A DNA stretch of 25,871 nucleotides, from positions 1 through 25,871 of the forward strand of contig JALNQF010000500.1 of assembly GCA_028456385.1 (NCBI GenBank), read 5' to 3'. This DNA is from Ophiosphaerella korrae (taxonomy: Eukaryota > Ascomycota > Dothideomycetes > Pleosporales > Phaeosphaeriaceae). The notes beneath the pieces are model-generated. The model did not search any database and was not told the DNA's origin. It saw only the letters and a program-made list of their open reading frames with translations. Of this stretch, positions 9,331 to 18,799 are shown in pieces. The stretch's first letter is position 1; the number at the start of each line of letters is the position of its first letter. Both the position numbers and the translations under genes were made by a program.

Positions 9331-10080
9331 TAAAAGTTAGCTAGCCTATAAAATTATTATACTTCTTTTAGGTTCCTTAGTGTTAGCTATTTATTAATTA
9401 ATCTAATCTTTTCTAGATTAATCTTGATTTTTCCTAGTTTAATAATAAATCTAAGGAAATTTGTTTCTTTTATGTAAAATTTACATGTTCTTATTTTAAG
9501 AAACAATTTATTTTCTACTAGTTTCTCTAATACTTTATATACGTACTATACGTATTCTTCTTCTATTTCTAAGAATATAAGGATATTATCTAGGTATACA
9601 AATATAAATACGTCTAAGTACTCTCTTAGTACTATATTAATTCTTTCTTAGAATACTACTAGTACGTTTATTAAGCTAAATAGTATAACTTAGTATTTGT
9701 ATAGTCTATACTATATTCTAAACGCTATTTTCTATTTATCGCCTTCTTTAATTCTAATCTAGTAGTAGGTGTTTTAGATATCTAGTTTTGTAAAGATCTT
9801 TACTCTTCGTAGTTTATCTTGTATTCTATCTATCTATAGTAATAGATATTAATTCTTGTTTATAATTGCGTTAGTTTTCCTAAAATCTACGTAAGGTCTT
9901 TTATTACTAGTCCCTTTCTAGTCTATAAATATAAGTCTATATACTACTAAAGATTTAGATTCTTTTATCTATCCTTTTTTTATTACGTTCTAGATAAATA
10001 TTTGTTTAATTTTAGATTCTTCTTCTATTTTTCTATAGACTAGGCTCTATCCTATATCTTTGTCTTCTTTTAGGTCTATT
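9330..10080 (-). pseudogene. Element A: reverse transcriptase, RIP-degenerate
   Basis: Landmarks in order on the minus strand: RPYVDFRKTNAIINKN and YLLP-IDRIQDKL at about 9805-9905 (family: VDYRKLN-ITVKDRYPLP), then KIFTKLDI at about 9780, with the first catalytic Asp kept. F-SLINVLVVF-stop-ERIN follows (family: FGLTNAPAVFQERIN) at about 9640-9690. REYLDVF then leads to YLDNILIF with the Asp-Asn codons at 9585-9590, where functional enzymes have YLDD. The Asn comes from TG-to-TA across the GAT-GAC codon boundary. Leftward the frame continues into the thumb and RNase H. Confidence 0.88.
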
Positions 10081-11700
10081 ACTAAATCCTATAGTTAATA
10101 TTCTAAGAGGTAGTCTTCTAGTTCTATAAGCTATTTTTCCTATTTTTTATATTCTTTAAGGAATTCTCCTTTGTAGGTGCTTGTGTTAGCTTCTAATATC
10201 TCTATTCTATAGTAACTAATTTTTCTAGTTCTTTAATTAATATATAGGTTAGTTATTTATAACTATAGTATTCCTAATATTATATCTTGTTTATTATTAA
10301 TTGTTGTTATATCTATAACTATATTTTTAATTGTTATCTCTTCTAGCTCTAATATTAAAAAAACTGTTTTGAATCTAATAGGTTCTTAGAATAGTTTTCC
10401 TTTAATTGTACTTTGTTATTAAGGGTATTTCTTCGCTATATACTTTATTCCTTCTATTTCTATAAACTTCTTTAATATAAAGTTCCTTGTAGCTCTACTA
10501 TTAATTATTATTTGTACTTTCTTTCCTTAGTATATACCTATTTTTATAATATATAAGCCTTTTATACTTTCTAGCCTTTCTTACTTAAGTATCTTTATAA
10601 ATTATCTATCTTTCTAGGGCTATAGTCTTACTTTAAGTTTATATTCTTTATATTTTAGATATTTATTATTTGTATATTTGTACTATAGTCCTCCTTAGAC
10701 GCATTTCTTAGTTAGCTTAAGTCTAGGCCTTACTACTACGTATCTATCTTCTAGGATTATTTCCTATCCTTAGATATCCTTTACTAGAATTACTCTTATA
10801 TAATTGTAGCCTCTTCTTCTTATAGGCTATACGTTGTTATTTACTTTAGAGTTTCTATATATAATACAATTTCTATTTAGGTATAATATCTATAATACTT
10901 TAAAATATACTAGATACTTTAGATCTATTATTTTATTATCCTCTTCCTAGTATTTATCTTTTCTAGGTGTATTTATTATTAGGATATAGTATACTACTAG
11001 TACTCTTAGTATATAGGCTTTATTAATTTATTATATTTTTCTTATAAAGTATTACTATTCTCTTTATATAGGTATTCTCCTTACTATAACTATATATTAC
11101 TTTATCTATTCTTAAAATAGTATAAACTTTATTTTCTTAGGATAGTGTTCTTTCTAGTCTTTATACGCTTCCTCTATACTTATAACTATTAAGTATATTT
11201 AGATAAATCTCTATTCTTTATTTTATTCCTCTATATCTATAGTTATATAGCTATTATAGCTATATATATCTAGCTAGGTATACTCTATACCTTTTATACT
11301 AACTTGTTTCTTACTTCCTTATAGTTCTTTAGAAGTAGCTGTAGTAGTCTCTTTATCTAGTACTAGTTCTTTAGCCTAGATTAATAGAACTAGGGGCTCT
11401 TTCCCTTCTAGATCTTCTACTAGTAGGTCTATTACGTATACTATTTCTTCTAGCTACGCTTTTATTCTTTCTTTTATTATAGCTACTCTTTATCTCTATT
11501 ATAAAAAGTATCTTACTCCTTACTTACTAAAAAGATATATATAGTAGTTATCTTTGTAACAAAAGGTCTAATAGAGTATTATATACTATATTTCTTTACT
11601 TCTAGCTACTTTCTCTTAAGGTTTAGCCTATACTTATAGTACTTCCTTCTTCTTTTTAGTTATTTTTAACTATATTTCTTTATCTTTCTTAAGATCTTTA
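10080..11700 (-). pseudogene. Element A: protease / gag-pol linker region
   Basis: This segment lies between the second gag zinc knuckle and the RT on the minus strand, where Ty3/Gypsy elements encode the aspartic protease and the RT lead-in. I did not find a convincing D-S/T-G motif; RIP would turn many of its codons. Element B has a homologous stretch at about 15800-17319, ending at the insertion of element C. Both copies are full of TAA/TAG. Confidence 0.5.
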
Positions 11701-12789
11701 CTTTTACAATCTTTTACAAAGTATCCTAGTTTCCTATATTTATAATATACTATATCCCTTTTTTGCTTTAATTAGTAGTTCTTTACATAGTAGCCTAGTT
11801 TACTATAGTTAAAGTACGTAAAGTCTTTATTCTTCTTTCTTTTTCTATCCTTATTTGCGTTAAGAACTATAGGGTCTCCTCTATCGTAGTTCTAGTTATA
11901 ACCTCTATATTTATTCTTCTTCTATTCTTAAAGATCGTTGTTAATCTATATTACTTATTATTTTAAAGCTTCTAGTATTCTTAGTTTTTCTATATAAATT
12001 ATTTTATATTAGATTTTTAAGTTTAGTCCTTGTTTAAATCGTAATATTAGAGCTAACTCGTTCTATTCTATGTTTTACAATAGTTGTTTAAACTATAATA
12101 CGTATTCTAGAATACTCTAGGTCTATTAGAGTTTTTCTAACCATTCTTTAGCTTATTAGGTAACGTCTATATCTCTAAATACTACTCTTATTTGTCTAGT
12201 AAAGTATTTATAGCTTCTAAAGATAGCTCTTATCTTATCCTTCTAGGTTATTAGTGCGTATATTATATAATCTATCTAGTAAGGTTTAAACTATCTTATT
12301 ACATTTTCTTTAAGATATATTCTAATATATATTACTTTTTTTTCTTCTATATTAAAGTATAGTACTTATATATCTATCTAGAGTTATACTAAAGCTATAA
12401 AAAGTCTTAGTTTTTCTCTTATCTTATTAAACTTCTTAAGGACAAGTATCTTTAGTAGTTTCTTTATCGTACTTATCTCTAGGCGTTATATAATTAATTC
12501 TATTTAGTTCTATCTTTTAATAATAGCTTTAATCTATACCTTGTTTTATTTCGTGTGTTCCTAGAGTTCCTTATTCTAGGTTTCTAAGGCGTCGATTACT
12601 ATCTTTATATCTTCCTTTTCTAAGATTAAGTTATTTATATAGTTCTTAATATCCTTCTATACTATATTATCTAAGTTGTAACTACTTATAGGTGCCTTAA
12701 CTATTCTCTTAGTTAAACTTTCTACTATTATATTAGCTAGACTATATATTACTTACGCTTTGCTTCTTATAATAACTAAATTAGCAAAG
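11700..12789 (-). pseudogene. Element A: gag with two CCHC zinc knuckles
   Basis: Two zinc knuckles lie at the C-terminal end of gag. At 11775-11816 the frame reads Y-F-N-Y-S-K-L-G-Y-Y-V-K-N-Y, exactly C-x2-C-x4-H-x4-C once TAC/TAT is read as altered TGC/TGT/CAC. At 11706-11747 it reads Y-Y-K-Y-R-K-L-G-Y-F-V-K-D-C, the same box with the last Cys (TGT) intact. Spacing and the K-L-G-H consensus leave little doubt. The stretch from 11816 to 12789 would be the matrix/capsid part of gag and the leader next to the right LTR; it is broken by stops and not recognisable residue by residue. The knuckles would have bound element RNA. Confidence 0.82.
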
Positions 12790-13233
12790 TATAATAGACC
12801 TCCTATTATTAACTATAGGAGCCTATCTTGTAAGAGGTTAGTAGATTACATAGTAATAATAAAAGCTTATAAGAAGATCTATAATAACTATAAATAATAG
12901 AAGATATTTTATAACTATCTTGTATTAGCGTTCTATAGTTAAAGGATTAAATTACTAATACTATCCTAATAATACGTATTACTACTAACTATATACCTAG
13001 GCTTCTTAGCTAGCTTCGTGCTTCGTGTTTACTAATATCGCGAATTATAAATTTATTACGTGCTTAGCTTTATACTTTGTGTTTACTAAGATCGCGAATC
13101 GCGAATTTGTTACGTGTCTCTATTGTAGTTAGTTTCCTAATCTAGTTTGTTTTCTTATAGATTATATGCGTTGTCGTTATTTATAGAGGGGCTAATTAGT
13201 TTAAATTAGTTTTCCTTTGTTACAACTATAATA
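12790..13233 (-). repeat. Element A right (5') LTR, 444 bp, with a variant central block
   Basis: On the plus strand it starts tataatagac (from TGTAATAGGC) and ends caactataata (from ...TATAACA). Homology to the left LTR is clear at both ends, including taatactatcctaataatacgtattactactaa-tatatacc and ttacgtgtctctatt. The middle differs completely: instead of ctttata palindromes it carries two 39-bp direct repeats at 13024-13062 and 13078-13116. Its right edge merges with the next LTR in the palindrome ctataatattatag. Confidence 0.82.
13024..13116 (+). repeat. Two 39-bp direct repeats in the right LTR of A
   Basis: Units 13024-13062 and 13078-13116 both read tgtttactaa-atcgcgaa and end tt-ttacgtg. 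The second contains a doubled cgcgaa. They occupy the place taken by ctttata palindromes in the other two LTRs. Their core tttactaatatcgcgaa resembles the 17-bp repeats in the LTR of element C. Confidence 0.8.
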
Positions 13234-13239
13234 TTATAG
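13226..13239. repeat. Palindromic head-to-head LTR junction
   Basis: The sequence ctataatattatag is a perfect palindrome formed where the outer ends of two oppositely oriented LTRs meet. Two intact termini would give ...TATAACA plus TGTTATA...; here the centre is two bases shorter, so one terminal dinucleotide was lost or shared. Confidence 0.8.
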
Positions 13240-13678
13240 CTATAATAGAAGAGAACTAAATAGAACTAATTAGCCCTAAAATAGAAGATAACAACGCTTA
13301 CAACCTATAGGATAACGAAGCTAATTAGGAAGTTAATTATAATAAAGATACGTAATAACTTTATAGCTTTATAAAGCTTAGTACCTATAAAGTTATAAAG
13401 CTAGTAGTTATAAAACTTTATAGCTTTATAAGGCTTAGCGCCTATAAAGCTATAAAGCTGTATAAATACTATAGGTATATAATTAGTAGTAATACGTATT
13501 ATTAGGATAGTATTAGCAATTTAATTATTAACTACGAGTAATAATACTAAGATAGTTGCAAAATATCTTCTATTATTTATAGCCTATTATAGATTACTAT
13601 ACAAGCTTTTGTTATTATCTCTTAATCTACTAATACTTCTTAGGGTATTAGGAAGTTAACCTTAGTATACCTATTATA
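13232..13678 (+). repeat. Inverted A-family LTR (solo or relic), 447 bp
   Basis: On the plus strand it runs from tattatagct (from TGTTATAGCC) to acctattata (from GCCTATTACA). It is inverted relative to both LTRs of element A. It is the same length as the left LTR (447 bp) and matches it throughout, including the ctttata palindromic repeats. No matching internal sequence follows: its right edge abuts the mid-integrase of element B. Its left edge overlaps the right LTR of A by two bases. Confidence 0.85.
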
Positions 13679-14560
13679 CGTTAGAGTTAAATCTATAGTT
13701 TATAAAAAAAAGTAATATTCTTATTACTATATTCTTTGCGCTATTATATACTAACTATACTATAAGTAGTAATTATACCTAATTATTCTAATTATAATTA
13801 AGGTAGTATCTTAGGTATTATTCTACTATCTAATTTATATATTCTAATTATCTATCTATTTATAGATAGTATACTATTAATATTATATAATTAATTCCTA
13901 ACTATACTATTATTATTCCCTATAGTTTTAATATAAATCTTATATCTCTATCTATAATAATTTTATTTAAAAGTCTATATTAGCTAATTATAGTTCCTAG
14001 AACTTAGTATATAGTAACCTCTATCCTACTTTTTCCTTTATATAGTCTAAAGTATAAGTACTCTATAAGCTTATCTACTATTATTAGGATTCTATTATAC
14101 TTAACTCCTAATATTAAGTCCTTTAATTTAGGTAACTTTGTAATAAAGTATATTATAATAATTCTCTAAAGTTATTCTAGTAATTTAACTAGCTATAACA
14201 TTCTATAGGGTATATATCTACTATATCTATTTCTATAGTATTCTATATAGTCTCGTAATACTTTTATTACTAGTTATCTTACTTTTAGAATATAGTAATC
14301 TCTTAATAGTCTATCTAATATTTTATTAATACCTTAGTATTTATATACTTGTAGTTTATAAAATTATTATATAAACTCTCTTTATATTTTATTTAGAATA
14401 TATATTCTTCTATATACTTTTATAAGTCTTTCTTAGATTTTAAGCTTTTTTATCTTTTTAGAGACTTTTTCTAATTCTTTTTAAATCTATTTATCTAGCT
14501 TACTACTCTTCTTTTTAAGTATTATAGCTATTTTTAGCATATTTAAGACTTAGTATCCTT
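13679..14560 (-). pseudogene. Element B: integrase fragment
   Basis: This is homologous to A 7860-8750, including the tatatactaactatactataagtagtaa block (LVYN region) and the segment with DRD and the HPQTDGQ-equivalent codons near 13830-13960. The C-terminal half and chromodomain are absent because the inverted LTR begins at the junction. Stops and Ile-for-Thr changes occur as in A, generally with fewer TG/CA left than in A. Confidence 0.8.
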
Positions 14561-15149
14561 ACTTATTTTTAACTAGAACTAAACTAGTAGTATTTACTTC
14601 TTTTTATAAATCTAGTTTTCTACTTAAGGTATCTATAAATTAATTATCTTTACCTTTTATATATATAACTTCAAAGTTAAATATTAATAGATATTCTTAC
14701 TATCTAATATAGTATTGTAATAAATCTATATTTTTAATAAATCTAATAAGATTCTTATAGTCTATATAAACTTCTATTTAGTATTTTACTCTCTATAGAT
14801 ATACTCTCTATTATTTAAATACTTTATAGATTACTAGTATTTCCTTAATATAGATTTAGTAGTTAAGTTCTACTAGCTTTATTTTCTTAGAAAAGTATTT
14901 AACTAAATATTCTTGTTTTATATTTTAGGCTTCTTATATTAGTACTATTCTATAAACTAAATTAGATACGTCTATTTTTACTATTACTAGTAGCTCTAGG
15001 TTATATATTCTAATACTAGGTTTTCTATAAACTTTTATTTAATTTAGTTAAATACTTTATTATATTCTCTTATCTATTTAAATAGTATTTCCTTCTTTAT
15101 AAGTTCTATTAGTAGTTCTATTATTTTAAAGTATTCTACTATTATCTTT

Positions 15150-15850
15150 CTATAAAAATTTACTAACCTATAAAACTACTATAGTTTTTATAGGTATATA
15201 GGTATTAGCTATTCCTAGATACCTTTAATCTAATTAGGATTAATCTATATTTTTCCTAGTTTAATAATAAATCTAAGGAAATCTATTTCTTTTATATAGA
15301 ATTCGTACTTCCTTATCTTAAAGAATAGTTTATTTTCTACTAGTTTTTCTAGTACTTTGTATATATATTATACGTATTCTTCCTTTAATTCTAAAAATAT
15401 AAAGATATTATCTAGGTATTTTCTTAGTACTATATTAATTCTTTCTTAGAGTATAACTATATATTTAAATAGTTTATATTATATTTAGAACGCTATTTTC
15501 TATTTATTACCTTTCTTAATTCTAATTTACTAGTATATATTTTAGATATCTAGTTTTATAAATATTTAAGCTTTCTATAGCTTATATTATATCTTGTCTA
15601 TATATAGTAAGAAGTATTACTTTTTACTTATTATTATATTTGTTTTTCTAAAATCTATATAAAGATATTTTTTTTCTATTTCTTTTTTATCTATAAAGAT
15701 AAGTCTATATACTACTAAAGATTAGGATTCTTGTATCTATCTTTTCTTTATTACGTTTTTAATAAATACTTGTTTAATTTTTAATTGTTTTTCTATTTTT
15801 TAGTATACTAGGCTCTATTCTATATTCTTTCCTTCTTCTAGATTTATTAC
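15150..15850 (-). pseudogene. Element B: reverse transcriptase with small deletions
   Basis: This is homologous to A 9330-10080. The YLDN codons are at 15407-15412, again Asn for the second Asp. Just N-terminal to the box B lacks most of a 27-base A segment and has 3 bases instead, a net loss of 24 bases that keeps the frame but removes the EYLDVF-type residues before YLDD. A second gap of about 30 bases in the adjacent segment removes the LTNAPA-equivalent. These deletions are independent of RIP and would have inactivated the enzyme alone. Confidence 0.8.
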
Positions 15851-17314
15851 TAAGTCTTATAGTTAATATTCTAGAAAGCATTCTTTAGGCTTAGTAAGTT
15901 ACTTCTCTTATTTCTTATATTCTTTTAGGAATTCTCCTTTATATATACTTATATTAGCTTCTAGTATATCTTTTTTAGAGTAGCTAATTCTCCTTGTTCT
16001 CTAATTAATCCTTAGGTTAGTCTTCTATAGCTATAGTATACCTAATATTATATCTTATTTATTATTAATTATTGTTATATCTATAACTATATTATTAATT
16101 TCTAGTCTTTCTAGTCTTAGTATAGAGGGTACTATTTTAAACCTAAAAGGTTCTTAAAATAGTTTTCCTTTAATTATACTTAGTTATTAAAGGTATTTCT
16201 TTATTATATAGTATATTCCTTACTCTTCTATAAACTTTCTTAATATAAAGTTCCTTGTAGCTCTACTATTAATTTTTAATCTTACTTTTTTATTTTAGTA
16301 TATACTTATTTTTATAATATATAGGCTTTTTATACCTTATAGCTTTTCTTACTTAGGTTTTTCTTTAAACTATCTATCTTTCTAAGGCTATTACTCTATT
16401 TTACGTTTATAATTTTCGTATTTTAGATATTTATTATAGGTATATTTATACTATAGTTTACTTTAAATATATTCTTTTAATAGTTTTAGTCTTAGCCTAA
16501 TTACTATATATTCTTTATTAAGTATTCTAATTATTTCCTAACCTTAGATATCTTTCTTTGTAATTACGTTTACGTAATTATATCCTTTCTTTCTTATTAG
16601 CTAGATATAGTTGCGTACTTTAAATTCTCTATATATATAGTAATTTATATTTAGGTATAATATATATAATATTTTAGTGTATACTAGATATTTTAGATCT
16701 AATTTCTTATTGTCCTCTTTTTAGTATTTATCTTTTCTAGGTCCTACTATTACTAGGATATAGTATACTATTAGTGTACGTAGTATATAGGCTATATTAA
16801 TCTATTACGTTTTTCTTATAAGAAACTACTATTCTCTTTATATAAGTATTCTTCTTACTATAACTATATATTACTTTTTCTATTATTAGAATATTATAAA
16901 CTTTATTACTTTAGGATTACGTTTTTTTTAGTCTTTGTACGCTTCCTCTATACTTATAACTAGTAAGTATTTCTAGATAAACTTCTATTCTTTATTTTAT
17001 TCTTTTATATCTATTATTATATAGGTATTATAGCTATATACCTTTAACTAGGCGTATTTATTACCTCTTATATTATTTTAGCTTTTATCTCCTTATAGTT
17101 TTTTAGAAGAGACTATAGTAGTCTTTTTATCTAGTACTAGTCTTCTAGCTTAGATTAATAGGGTCTAGAGCTTCTCTCTTTTTAAGTCTTCTATTAGTAG
17201 GTCTATTATAGAGGCTATTTCTTCTAGCTATACTTTTTTTTTCTTTTCTTTTATTACTACTACTCTATTCTTTTATAGGAACTATTATACTCTCTACTTA
17301 CTAGAATAATATAT

Positions 17315-17319
17315 ATAGT
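17315..17319. other. Putative target-site duplication (atagt), left side of element C
   Basis: These five bases of element B directly precede the LTR of C. The partner copy should follow the right LTR outside the window. Confidence 0.5.
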
Positions 17320-17608
17320 TATAAGGTAGACTTTACGTAAGATAACTTAATAAAGTAGTTTTAACAATTAACTAAAAAGAGTAAATAGTAGATAAAGCTA
17401 TCTAAGTAAGTACTAAGTATATATACCTAGTAGCTTACTAAGCGCTAACTAAAAGTAGAAAGGTAGTTAAATATTAGTAAGTTCGCAATATTAGTAAGTT
17501 TGCGATATTAGTAAGTTTTATAATATTAGTAAGTTTATAATATTAGTAAGTTATAAACTTACTAATATTAGTACGAAAATAAGAGATATAAGAGATAACT
17601 CCTTTATA
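17320..17608 (-). repeat. Element C left (3') LTR, 289 bp
   Basis: The left edge is fixed by the direct repeat with 25769. The right edge at 17608 is set by the inverted terminus (tataagg at 17320, cctttata at 17601-17608, from TGTAAGG...CCTTTACA) and by the pyrimidine tract that follows. It contains five tandem 17-bp units of atattagtaagtttgcg type. Confidence 0.8.
17471..17575 (+). repeat. 17-bp tandem repeats in the LTR of element C
   Basis: Five copies of atattagtaagtt followed by cgca, tgcg or tata lie head to tail from 17471. A partial inverted copy (aacttactaatatt) follows at about 17556-17569, so the last unit can fold back. The GC-containing units at the left (ttcgca, ttgcg) keep unmutated bases that read ttata in later units. 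Repeats in this part of an LTR often are promoter or enhancer elements; that role is inferred. Confidence 0.85.
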
Positions 17609-17624
17609 CGTCTCTCTCCTTTTA
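17609..17624 (-). other. Polypurine tract of element C
   Basis: The minus strand reads aaaaggagagagacg directly before the LTR start. It is the expected plus-strand priming site and confirms that C lies on the minus strand. Confidence 0.8.
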
Positions 17625-18210
17625 AAGAGCAAATTCCTAGAGCTTAAATAGAGCTCTAATTAACTAATAATACCTATTAGGTAGTAGTAGTAGTAGCTAG
17701 AGTTAAGGAGGTTAACTATTTTAGAGTCGAAATCGTTATTTATAGAGTATAGAGCTAAGGTTTTTACTAATTTTAGTATAAAATTAAGACTTACGCAACT
17801 TCTATACATAAAACGTGTTAACTATAAACTTTTTTCTACTACCTTTACCTTACGCTAATAAAATTAAACCTAAAAGTATTTGTATATAGTATAAAGGAAG
17901 GTAAAGTTAACGCTACTAAGTAACTTAATAGCGCTAGATTTCTATATAGGTACTTACTATAGATATAAGCTTTACGATAAGTAGGTTTGTTAATATAAGA
18001 GACTTAGTAAGCCTAATATTTATAAGTATTAAGAAGTAAGTAGCGTAGAGTAGCCCTAGCTAGGAATTTAGTAGCTAGTTGTAAATTCTACAATAGTAAA
18101 CTAGACCTACGCGTAACTAGTTATAAGAGAGCGTAGTAGTCGCAGCTATAGTAGTAGGGGTAAGCCCTAACCTAAAAAGAGTCTTATACTTACTAGCTAA
18201 GGTAAACTAT
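17625..18210. other. Element C 3' untranslated region
   Basis: About 600 bases lie between the polypurine tract and the tandem repeats. They contain a short TAG run at 17682-17696 and several surviving CA/TG (for example around 17797-17820 and 18118-18124), so RIP is lighter here. A few short stop-free stretches occur on both strands, including about 45 codons on the plus strand from about 18125, but none resembles a known protein. Confidence 0.5.
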
Positions 18211-18240
18211 TCTTACTATTTTTGCGCTATAATTTAGCTT

Positions 18241-18650
18241 TAGCTAGTAGTAAAGTTTTCTAATTACGCCTTAGAAGGCTTTTTTTTTTTTTTTTTTTTG
18301 CGCCTACTAATAGTTAGAGTACCTTACTAGGTTACGTCTTTATTAGGCTCTATATTAGGTATATAGTTAGTATTTTAGGCTTCTCTAAGTAGTTCTAGTA
18401 AAAGTTAAAAGTAGTAATTACGCTTTATAAGGGGCTTTTTTGCGCCTATTAATAGTTTTAAGCTTATCTAGGTAGTTCTAGTAAAGGCTAAAGGTAGTAA
18501 TTACGCCTTAGAGGAGGCTTTTTTATACCTATTAGTAGGTTAAGATACTCTAATAAGTTATATCTTTGTTAAGGCTCTATTTTTTAGGTATACATAGAGT
18601 TAGTAGTTTAGCTTTTTCTAGGTAGTTCTAGTAAAAGTTAAAGGTAGCTT
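18241..18650 (-). repeat. Degenerate tandem repeats with a 20-T tract in the 3' region of element C
   Basis: A unit reading taggtagttctagtaaaag, then ttaaaggtagtaattacgcc, then ttagaggcttttttgcgcc and tattaatag recurs three to four times with irregular spacing (around 18252, 18389, 18470 and 18618). In the first unit the T run is 20 bases (18280-18299); in the next ones it is 6. On the element's own strand these are A-tracts following the chromodomain frame. Confidence 0.75.
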
Positions 18651-18651
18651 T

Positions 18652-18783
18652 GTATTTTATAAATTCTTTTACTAGCTCCTATATAGGTTTATTATAGCTA
18701 GTCTAGTAGACTAAGTAGTACTATTCTACGTGTTTTCTACGCTCTTTAAAGCGTACGTCTAAGATAGCTTCTACTAGGTATTC
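18652..18783 (-). pseudogene. Element C: C-terminal chromodomain of pol
   Basis: On the minus strand from 18783 the frame reads EYLVEAILDVRF, KERRKH, YYLV, three stops, GYNKPI, then ELVKEFIKY ending at 18652. This matches the chromodomain pattern: E-Y-E-V-E-I-L-D, then YLV-W-GY, then TWEP. The stops replace Trp and neighbouring residues by TG-to-TA change. In known chromoviruses this domain binds H3K9-methylated histone and steers integration. Its presence in both A and C fits the nesting seen here. Degenerate, not translatable. Confidence 0.85.
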
Positions 18784-18799
18784 TTTATATACGCTACTA

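Larger units (their letters stand above)
6181..13233 (-). mobile_element. Element A: Ty3/Gypsy chromovirus, about 7.05 kb, RIP-degenerate
   Basis: The left LTR is 6181-6627 and the right LTR 12790-13233. The internal part reads, on the minus strand from right to left, gag with two CCHC knuckles, protease region, RT, RNase H, integrase and chromodomain. A polypurine tract (minus strand) lies directly against the left LTR, fixing the orientation. TTAT flanks both ends (6177-6180 and 13234-13237), a possible 4-bp target duplication, weak because the DNA is TA-rich. Every frame is broken by RIP stops. The two LTRs differ in their central block, so the element may be a recombinant. Confidence 0.88.
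13679..17319 (-). mobile_element. Element B: second A-family internal region, truncated at both sides
   Basis: It aligns co-linearly with element A from about A 7860 (mid-integrase) to about A 11535 (between RT and gag), on the same strand. It starts next to the inverted LTR with taaatctatagtttataaa (A: taaatccgtagtttataaa). It stops at atatatagt, where A continues agttatctttg; element C starts exactly there. The C-terminal integrase, chromodomain and 3' LTR are missing from the left side, and gag plus 5' LTR should lie beyond C, outside the window. RIP is heavy, and small deletions break the RT. Confidence 0.88.

Noticed and set aside
18124..18260. Plus-strand stop-free stretch in the 3' region of element C as a second antisense gene
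   Set aside because: Only about 45 codons before a stop, hydrophobic low-complexity composition, and no Cys pattern like the one in element A.
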